From: Ceratotherium simum simum
Taxonomy: Eukaryota; Chordata; Mammalia; Perissodactyla; Rhinocerotidae
Assembly: GCF_000283155.1 (NCBI RefSeq)
Contig: NW_004454195.1
Coordinates: 5,480,782-5,544,781, forward strand
Length of the DNA stretch: 64,000 nt
Direction: 5' to 3'
A model generated the notes under the pieces. It was given only the letters and a program-made list of their open reading frames with translations, was not told the DNA's origin and made no database searches. The position numbers were made by a program, and so were the translations under genes. Every line of letters starts with the position of its first letter. Within the stretch, counting starts at the first letter, position 1. Shown piece by piece: positions 56,131 to 64,000 of this stretch.

Positions 56131-59100
56131 GTCTCTCATCTTGGGGGAAAAAGTCATTAAATGTCTCTGACCTTCATTCTGTTTCTTCACCTATTACCCT
56201 GAAATAACATTTCTCAGTATTTCGCACCATCGCTGCAAGAACTTAAAGGCAGTTCAGGGAGTTGTTGGTGGGCAGGGACCCCAGTCCCGGCAACCGGCGA
56301 GCAGTGATATACAGCGATTTCTGAATGACTGTAACATTCACCCAGGCCTGCCACCCACCTCAAAGGCCAGGAGAACCACACCCTGATTCTGAGATCTACT
56401 TAGGCTGGTGCCAACTCACTTTGAAAGAGCACCATCAGGAATGCAAATGTAAATAGTAAACATCATAATTAACCCTTAGGACTTAAGAGGAGAAGTGAGA
56501 GACATCAAGACATCAGGGGGGAAGGGGTGCGGCGCATGGCGGGAGGGATGAAACTCCCACGGTGGCATTCTCTCCTTGCACAAGGCACGAATCACCTCCA
56601 ATGGTACTCCAAATGCATGGTGGCAGATGAGTGGCCATGTTGAGCAGCAAAACCTCCCCGAGGCCCCCAAGAATCTAAAGGCCATGGTGCTGAGTCCCTG
56701 TGGCTTAGTGGACAAAGTCATGGAAGGTCTGAGTGGAAGGAAGCCATAAAGATCACTCACATTAGACAGATAAGAAACTGGAGCCTAGAGGTGAAAGAAT
56801 TGATCCAACCACCTGCCAGGTCCCAGGTCCCCTCGAGTCTGACTATACAGCAAACCCCTCTGCTGCCCAGGCCTTGGCCAACCCCTCTCCCAAGCAGCCT
56901 GCCGTTCCATGTAAGTAATCACCGAGCAGTCTGGCTGGCCTCAGCACAAACAGAGTCACATTTGTCACCTACCTAAATTTCAGAAGTTTCAGGACCAAAT
57001 TATTGTTTTGACCTTCTAAGAGAAAAAGGACCAAATGCAAAGGGTTTGAGTAACTCAGTCCCCGAAGCATAAATGAAACATTTACTCTCTGGGTTACAAA
57101 ACCTTAATAGGGTAAGTAGCCATAGGAGCGAACATAGGGAGGGTCTTGATTCCTATTACACGATAAGAAATGCAGTTAGGTTGAAGTCGGTTCAAAATGC
57201 TTAGGGAAGGCAGGCAGCAATGGTGGTGAACATCTCTCTACTTTATTATAGATGCAAAAGACAGCGAACACTGCGCCTTATATAGGACTTTTAATTCTAA
57301 ACCACTTTCTGACACATATTACCCCATTTCCCTCACCCCTGACATCACAGTGGAGAAGGTACAGATAGGTGGTTTGGGATGCCAGTCAACTACAGATTAT
57401 GTGAAGAGAAAAATGTCTCACCCATCATTTCATGAAGCCACATTTAGATTCTAGGTCTAATTTCAACAGATATCAGCACAGCTGAGCTACAGTTACAGTG
57501 GACAGATCATTTGTCAAGAGTGGAAAAAGCCAGGATGCCAGGGCAGTTGTATTAAGGGGGGATGGGAAGGAAGAAGTGAAAAGTATATTTTAAAGGAAAT
57601 GTGGAGAAAAACTGCTAGCAGAGTGAGCAGAGTTAAAACTTAAACCCCGGGAGAGAGAGAAAGGCCAAGTCAGCCGAGGCAATGCCACGGACGTCAGGGT
57701 TACTAGCACTGGCAGCGGTCACAATCAGGGCAGCCCCAGCAGGCCCACCTGTGGTCATAATCCTGGAGGGACACTAGGTGGTGATCAGAGAGATACCAGG
57801 ACTAGGGAGGCTGTGAATGGAGTAGATGTACCAGCCATAACTGCAGACATACGAAACAAGGTCGGACAGCATGTGCTAAACGAATAACAAAATAATTATA
57901 CATTTATCTTTCAATCTGGAAGGAAACCTTGTAGGCTTTCACAAAATTAAGAATGTAGTCATGCAGTAAAGAGGAGAATTCTTTGATGAGGTGCATTCTA
58001 TTTTATAATACAATGTGGACTGATTAAACAAACAAATGAACAACAAAGCACAACTATATATTTTTATAAGGTCTGGCTATTCCTCTATCTTTACACAGTG
58101 ATTGTTGAAGAAAAGGTAAATAAAAAGATTTAGAATATGAAAACAAACTTGACCTACCAATTGCCAATTTAATTACATGCACACGAGAAATTCACTAAGC
58201 ATCTAACCATTTATATTCTGGGGTAGTATTTCTGCACAGCTATTCTGTTAGATATTTTAAATTATAATTTCAAATGGACTCATTGTCACAGGCCTCTGGG
58301 TCCATTTTACACACAAAATCAATATACTACTACTAATAAATAGGTTTACTCTTCCAAGGCTCCCGGTGGGAGCTCAGCTGGACTTCTGTTTGGGAGGCAG
58401 TTTCAAAGTTCTCCAAAGAAAATTACTTTCCTGATGTTCACCCTTAAGAATCAACAGAAGGCACCCGAGAGAAATCGAATCAAGAGGCAACCATCTGTGG
58501 GAAGGGAAGGCTTAGACTGGTAGGCAGATTGATTTAGACACAGAGGAATAATGACCCAGTTTAAATGCTCCTCTCTAGGGAAGTGTTTCCAGATCCATCA
58601 CAGACCTTTGTTCCTCCACTAGAGAGCTACACATATTGTCTTTTCTTTGAAAAGGTAGATAATGATGTACACCCGAAATTTTTACAATGTTATAAACCAA
58701 CGTTACTGCAATAAACAAAAAACTATAAAAAAGAAAAGGTAGAAACTCCTGGAGTTGTGTCAATGGCCTCTCCCACCATCATGCCCCATCTTTTCACATC
58801 CAGGGCTGTGTCCTCCTCCCCTTTGTATTCCAAACCACACCCAGACCCATCTTTCTCAGAGCTGAAGGAGGGTTAAACATGTGTCTGGCCCAGGAAGAGG
58901 CATCTGCTAAATGATTTCTCTCCGCTCTCACTTCTATTTTACACTGTGGTCCCACCTTGACTCATGTCCTAAATTGGAACAAATATCCACGGCAAAGCTG
59001 ACTTTTTAAACTCTTGCTGCCCCAATATGTGAGTCCTTAGGTGAGATCTTGTTAGGTCTTTCACTTCACACAATAAACACTTTGTAAATGCCACTGACTG

Positions 59101-59194
59101 CCCTGCAGAACATGGAGACACTAACAACCCATCCTAGACAAAGAGCTGTAAACACCCAGTGAGGAGACTTCGTGTGTCTGGGTAGCATCAGGGT

Positions 59195-59385
59195 TAAAAG
59201 AGAGGTTAGAAATCACTTGGTCTGGAATCCTGATTCTACCACCATCTAGAAGTGGAGCCTGGCACAAACTGCTTAACCACTGAGCCTCACTTTCCTCATC
59301 TATAGAGGAAGTTGCTGTCATTAGATGAAATAATATACGTAAAATGCTCATTGCCATTCCTGGTGTACAAAACTATTCAATAAGG
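59195..59385 (+). mobile_element. MIR SINE fragment
   Basis: TGGAATCCTGATTCTACCAC, AACTGCTTAACCACTGAGCC and TTTCCTCATCTATAGAGGAA with AATAATATACGTAAAATGCT match the MIR order. Confidence 0.7.
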
Positions 59386-59805
59386 TGGGAAATTATCATC
59401 TTTCTTATTACCTTAAATTCACAGTGGATGGGGGGAGACAGAACCCCAATCTGTAAAATTGCAAGAAAGTGTAATGATGAAAACTGTAATTTTAATGAAA
59501 AAAAAGTATAAGATGAGAGAGGGTGGGATTTCTCCTATTTATAGAAAAACATACCATAGAGCTACTGTATTTAAAGCCCTGTGCTATTTCCTTAGAAAGA
59601 GACAAAGATATCAATGGAGCAGGGGAGAAGGTCCAGATTCAGACCAATATAGATCTGTGCGCACATGCACGTGTGCACGCACACACACACACTTTAATAT
59701 GATAAAAGCGGCATTTCCAATTCAAGGGGAAAGGCTGAATTATTCAATAAATGGCACTACTATAATTGGCTATCCATTTGGGAAAAATATAAAGTCAGAT
59801 CTTTA

Positions 59806-59833
59806 ACACACACACACACACACACACACACCC
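59806..59833. repeat. (AC)n microsatellite
   Basis: There is an uninterrupted run of about 13 CA units; a shorter run lies at 59678-59691. Confidence 0.92.
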
Positions 59834-60364
59834 TTCCAAAGAGGTTAAAGATCAAAATAATAAAATTATGACGTCGAGAGAAGAAAATACAGAATGTTGT
59901 TATAATTTGGGGATTAGGAAAGGCTTTCCCAAAACAAGCCATCAAACTCATTAACTGTAAAGATTGTAGTTTTATATATTAAAAAATGAGCTAAACTTCT
60001 GTAGAGAGAAATATATCTCATGGATAAAATTAAAAGAAAAATGACAAACTGGGAAAAAATATTTACCACACACACACACCAGAGGAAGTCTAATATCTAT
60101 AACTCATTAAAAGTGCCAATTATTCAATAAGAAAATTATAAATAGCCTTGTAAACAAAAATGGTAAAGGATTCAAATGGGCAATTCACAGAAATACAAAT
60201 CGGGGCAGAGATGCTTAAATTTACTAATCCATCTCTCTTTCATCGTCCATAAATGAGGACAATAATCATACCAAATTCATAGGGATATTGAAGTTTAAAT
60301 TAATAAATTTCATGTAACGTGCTTAAAACAATCCTGGCACATAAAAACATTCAATAAATAATAG

Positions 60365-60420
60365 CCAGTAGCAGTAATAGTAGCAGCAGTGGTGGTGGTA
60401 ACAGTAATAATAATTAAGGA
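60365..60420. repeat. Trinucleotide-rich patch (AGC/AGT/GGT/AAT)
   Basis: GCAGTAATAGTAGCAGCAGT is followed by GGTGGTGGTAACAGTAATAA. It is probably a microsatellite grown from the end of the MIR. Confidence 0.7.
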
Positions 60421-61060
60421 AACACAAAATAAAGATCAGGAGATACTATCTAGCATCACTAGCAAAATTGCAAAGAGACTAATGCTATCCAGTGTTGGAA
60501 AGAGTATGAGAAAACACGCACTCTCTACACTGGTGGTAGGAATAAGAGTTGGTTCAGCCTTTTTGGCAGACAACTTGGTCTCATCTATCAGCTTTTTACT
60601 ATATGTGCCCTGAGACAGAAATTCAATATATAGAAATCTAGCCTACAGAAAGACACGTCACAAAAACATATGTACAAGGATATTTAAGGTAGCACTGTTT
60701 ATAATGTCAATAGTTAAAATTAGAAATAACTAATTTCTAGTTGGGAAAGCTAAACTAAAAAATGGGAAGAGCTAACTACATTCTGGCATATCCATATGAG
60801 TGGCAGTGCAGCTATTACAAATAATGAACATCAATATGGAAATATGCCAAATATCTTGCTAGTACAAACTGTAAGCCACAATTTGCACCCTTATATAAAA
60901 TACATATTTGCAAATGGATATGAAAGAGAAAGGCCAAGCTTAAGTTATTGTGGTTCTCTCTGGGAAGGGAAGCAGGACGAGGAGGGAGTATTTTAAATTT
61001 TGCTCCATTGACTTACACAGTGTTTCATTTCTTTAAATAATGAGCATGCACTAAAAACAA

Positions 61061-63175
61061 GTATTTTCTTAAAAAAAAAGGGGGGGGGCAACAAACAAAG
61101 TGTTTCATAACAGCCATCACTGGACACCTGAGTAAATGACAGTGTCCATCATGCTCCTTAAGCAGCCAGCAGGACTCCACCTCTGCAGGTACACTCCAGG
61201 AGAAATCACAGCTGGAGGACACTAATAGGATCATTCCGCTCCTTTCTTCTGACTCAGTCGATAACCTTCTGACTGGGAACACAAGACAATACCAACCTCT
61301 GCAACTGTCCATTTGGCACTTATATTTCTCAGGGTAAATTAATAAGTTCGCAGTCTAGTTAACCAGTCTTCAGAACTCTGATTAACACCAAGTAGTCCTC
61401 CAGAGCAACAAATCTGAGTTCCTAATCATGCAAAGTTGGGGCCTATGTCTATTCCCATTGACATCTCTCCAAGGTACCAAAATAGCAGACCTACCTTACC
61501 TAAAACAGGCAGCCAACTAGCTGGCCATTTTAACATTATTCTTATATTACAGCAAAAGAAATGCAAGACTCAAGAGGTCAACACTTGGCAACTCGTTACT
61601 GTTAAATGTGACAATACATGTCTAGATCCATCTAACAAATATTTATAAAACTCAACTATGTAGACAGCATGGCTCCATTCCAATTTCTTTTACCCCACGA
61701 GGCAGAGAGGAGGCCCACACCTTGGTCCCCAGACCTGGTTTTGGAAAGGAAGGCAGGAGCTGAGTCATGCTAGACCTGCAGAGGTGGCGGGTGTTGAGGG
61801 ACCACACCTTGGCCACCCCTGCTATATAGAGCAGCAGACGTTTAAAGTCAAGGACTTAGAAAAGCTGATCCTCACACTCTCAAGCAAGGCAGGAAGCAAG
61901 AAATGAGTACTGCTGGCCTTATTTTCCCAACCTCTGTAATATCATCAACCACAAATGACAAACTTAAAACTGTCACTGTAACCAGAAGTTGTTTTGGCTG
62001 AAGGTGGACGGAAAGGGAGAGGAAATGCCCACCAATGGCCAGAGAGACATTTTTAGAAGAGAACCACCAAGACAAACCTGGGCCATAATACAGCCCTCTA
62101 ATCTTTCACATGCATTTTTAACACACAGCCTTTTATCAAAAGGAACTATCAATCCATCCCAAACACTCCTTTTACCATGACAGTAATTAGTTAGCATTTG
62201 TAAACTGAAGAATGGCTGCTAAATGGACAGGTTAGTTATAAGCAGACTCAGGTTTGGGCTAGTGCGGAAGTAAGGAATTTCTGCCAATCTGATTAGGGTT
62301 TTTTTTTTCCATCTATCTTCATGAAAAAAAAATTAGGTAACATCTACTTTTTTTTTTTGAGTTTCTAAGTTAAGTTTAATTACACATATAGTTAATAAAA
62401 GTTTTAAGTAATCAAAAGTTCTGATTCCATTATTTTGGTTATAATTTATATGATGGTTATTCATATCCATTCTAACTGTGGGTAGTCAAAAGCTTTTCAC
62501 ACAAAGAACTGTGGTATCTATTTAACGCCTTTATTGGTTTTTGAGAGTTGGGGATAGGGTCAGGAATTGCACCAACATTAATTGAGTGGCTGATCACTCT
62601 GTGCCCAGCTCCAGGCTGGAAGCTTTCCCAAGGTCTCTCATTTCATTTTCTCCTCACAATATCTTTAAATACCCAAATTACCAGACATGTAAAAGGAGCA
62701 ACCATTTCATTTCCAGATAAGCCTTGGTACATCTGGCTGGCAATTTGGTTATAGATATGAAGATTTTTAACGGTGCCAGATAAGAGGATGATTAAAAGAG
62801 AAGGAATTAAAGGAAGGAAAATAATTGTCAAGCAAACATGTCAAAAGTCTCTGGAGAAAAGGGAGGGAAGCAGTTTCCCTGTTCACTGGATGATGAAAAG
62901 CCCAAAGAAGGCTAAGAATTTCTGTTCTTGACTTCTGTGCTGCGGCACGCAGGATCCTCCCAGAGTCCTCCCACATCAAGGAGGGATGCCAGGCCCAGGA
63001 AGAGATCAAAGGGTACTGCCAGTTTTGAACTGTCTTGATACACCTAAGACTACCTTTTGTAAGCTCTGCTGTTGTTAGAATTGCACTACATGAGCAACAC
63101 CTTTGATGGCGCCACATCCCCGCTGCAGCCCACTCAAGGCCTTGGCTTTCCCACCCTTTCTTGAGAGCTATCTTT
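61061..63175. other. Intron 1 segment F: no gene seen
   Basis: It begins with an A8/G9 run at about 61072-61088. I recognise no repeat or exon in the remainder. A 142-codon minus-strand frame at 62767-63195 has no domain and no splice context. Confidence 0.5.
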
Positions 63176-63177
63176 TC

Positions 63178-63372
63178 CCAAACAGTGCCTCTCAAACTTG
63201 GTGCATCAGAATGACCTGGGGGGGGGGGGGCGCTGTTAAACCCTACACACGTGGTCCCACCCCAGAGTTTCTGACTCAGTAGGTCTTGAGTATGACCGGA
63301 AAATTTGCATTTCTAACAAGCTCCCAAGTACTGCTGCTGGTCTGGGGCCACACATTTAAGAACTATTGTTCT
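63178..63372 (+). mobile_element. MER5-type hAT element
   Basis: CAGTGCCTCTCAAACTTGGT, AGAATGACCTGGGGG, TTCTGACTCAGTAGGTCTTG and GCATTTCTAACAAGCTCCCA follow MER5 order; a G12 run has expanded inside it near 63217-63230. Confidence 0.82.
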
Positions 63373-63434
63373 AAAAAAAGACCAGAATCCATCAAAGACA
63401 GGAATAGGGTATTTACTATGTGGCAAAATCTTCA

Positions 63435-63560
63435 TCAGTTATGAGTCAAGCCACACACAGGCAGGGAATTTTGTCTGTGTTGACACTGCTGTATCCCCAG
63501 AGCCTAGAATAAGGGCTGACATGTACTAGGTGCTCCATACATTTCTGCTAAATAAGTCAA
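63435..63560 (+). mobile_element. L2 3'-end fragment
   Basis: GGCAGGGAATTTTGTCTGTG, GCTGTATCCCCAGAGCCTAG and GGTGCTCCATACATTTCTGC are the L2 tail. Confidence 0.8.
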
Positions 63561-63759
63561 ATGAATCAGCACGCTGCATGGTGGAAACTGTGGCCAGCAT
63601 GGGGATGGGTAAGCAAGGGAAAACAGTTGCGGAAGCACCAGCAACAAAGGGAATGGCTGCTAACAGCTGAATTGCCCTGAAAGGGAGGCTCAACTTAATA
63701 ACAATGATGGCAACAACAACAGTAATAATATAGATGGTGACGACAACAAACATTTTGGA

Positions 63760-63940
63760 GTGTTTAGCACGCAGCCAGCCCTGAAGCCAGCACTTTACAC
63801 ACATGGCATTCAATTTTCACAACAACCCTATGAGGTAGGAACCCTGACTCTCCTCATCTGACAGGTGAAGAAACATGGGTTAGAGGGGAAGTGATGTGCC
63901 CAAATCTAACTATGAAGTGGTGACGCTGGGATCAACAACC
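63760..63940 (-). mobile_element. MIR-like SINE fragment
   Basis: The plus strand shows CACAACAACCCTATGAGGTA, TGACAGGTGAAGAAACATGG and AAGTGATGTGCCCAAATCTA, the reversed MIR order. Confidence 0.75.
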
Positions 63941-64000
63941 ATGCTGAGAAATTGGTCCTGAGCAGAAGGTCTCTCTTAATGACCCAGTGGAGTAAATGAT

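Larger units (their letters stand above)
53356..59190. other. Intron 1 segment E: no gene seen
   Basis: Besides the elements listed (54540, 55401, 55950) and a short L1 tail near 58640-58735, this stretch has no feature that I recognise. 56130-58600 looks mostly unique. Confidence 0.5.
59450..61060 (+). mobile_element. Old L1 fragments, interrupted by a MIR and microsatellites
   Basis: GGAAAAATATAAAGTCAGAT, TAGAGAGAAATATATCTCAT and AATGGGCAATTCACAGAAAT on one side, and GAGTATGAGAAAACACGCAC, ATTCTGGCATATCCATATGA and GTGGTTCTCTCTGGGAAGGG on the other follow L1 ORF2-end to 3' UTR order. A MIR-like piece lies at about 60230-60365. No intact frame. Confidence 0.65.
1524..64000 (-). other. E2F3: E2F3 gene, 3' part (exons 2-7, 3' UTR, partial intron 1)
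   Basis: E2F3 encodes a nuclear transcription factor that pairs with a DP partner, binds TTTSSCGC-type sites in cell-cycle promoters and is held in check by RB-family pocket proteins. Six exons on the minus strand join in phase into a single 334-codon frame without internal stops. The frame carries all conserved E2F1-3 blocks and ends in the E2F3-type terminus [10 protein letters not shown]. That ending separates it from E2F1 and E2F2, whose C-termini differ. Exons 1a and 1b are absent: no CpG island and no minus-strand open stretch joining in phase 0 to exon 2 is seen up to 64000. The 3' end near 1524 is inferred from the polyadenylation signals. Every splice site is canonical GT-AG except intron 4, which is AT-AC. 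Confidence 0.97.
13778..64000 (-). other. E2F3: E2F3 intron 1, 3' portion (continues past the window)
   Basis: About 50 kb without any supported exon. Exon 2 has a strong acceptor at its edge, and the upstream donor (exon 1a or 1b) was not found up to 64000, in keeping with the long first intron of mammalian E2F3. The stretch is AT-rich and CpG-poor apart from young SINE heads. The longest open frames (for example 51957-52508 on the plus strand and 62767-63195 on the minus strand) overlap old repeats or lack any protein-like pattern. Both E2F3 promoters should lie further right. Individual repeats and unique stretches are listed below. Confidence 0.88.

Noticed and set aside
60365..60420. Possible CRISPR-like regular repeat
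   Set aside because: It is a trinucleotide microsatellite; no spaced direct repeats of constant length occur anywhere in this vertebrate sequence.
62767..63195. 142-codon minus-strand open frame
   Set aside because: No recognisable domain, no splice signals and no match to E2F3 exon 1a or 1b features; it partly overlaps the edge of a MER5 element.
13778..64000. E2F3 exon 1a or 1b
   Set aside because: No CpG island, no ATG-CCC-type start with a phase-0 donor and no Ala/Gly-rich E2F3a N-terminus were found; both should be outside the window.

Overview
This is mammalian nuclear DNA, almost certainly from a perissodactyl and most likely an equid. Ten tRNA-headed SINEs of the equine ERE type, many with clear target-site duplications, are scattered through it, on top of older L1, L2, MIR, MaLR, hAT and Tigger repeats shared by placental mammals. 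There is no operon-like layout, CRISPR array, structural RNA gene or prokaryotic signal.

The only protein-coding gene I can support is E2F3, on the minus strand. Six exons (exons 2-7 of the usual seven) lie between 13777 and 4801. They splice into one uninterrupted 334-residue frame holding the cyclin-binding RxL motif, the winged-helix DNA-binding domain, the leucine-zipper dimerization region, the marked box and the C-terminal pocket-protein-binding transactivation motif. A 3' UTR of about 3.3 kb follows, ending at two AATAAA signals near 1544-1574. It holds good seed matches for miR-17/20, miR-15/16, miR-34, miR-125 and miR-200 and two Pumilio elements. The first exons (1a for E2F3a, 1b for E2F3b) and their CpG-rich promoters are not here; they should lie beyond 64000.

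Region by region: 1-1523 is downstream intergenic DNA with a small Tc1/mariner-type element and L1 fragments. 1524-13777 is the compact 3' half of E2F3. 13778-64000 is the 3' part of the very long intron 1. It is gene-free and filled with repeats: ERE insertions from 20.5 to 50.7 kb, a broken L1 at 26.7-29.6 kb, an internally deleted Tigger at 32.0-33.1 kb that later received an ERE, an L1 at 44.2-45.3 kb with a tRNA/RTE-type SINE nested in it, a hAT-like element with twin hairpins at 51.0-51.6 kb, and a solo MaLR LTR at 52.9-53.4 kb.

The most informative signal is intron 4 of E2F3. It starts with ATATCCTTT, has TTCCTTAAC just before its end and finishes with AC, which makes it a minor-spliceosome (U12) AT-AC intron. 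I found no new biological system. The other observations (U12-intron retention product, a CpG-bearing E2F-like site pair deep in intron 1, modular ERE architectures) are moderate leads.
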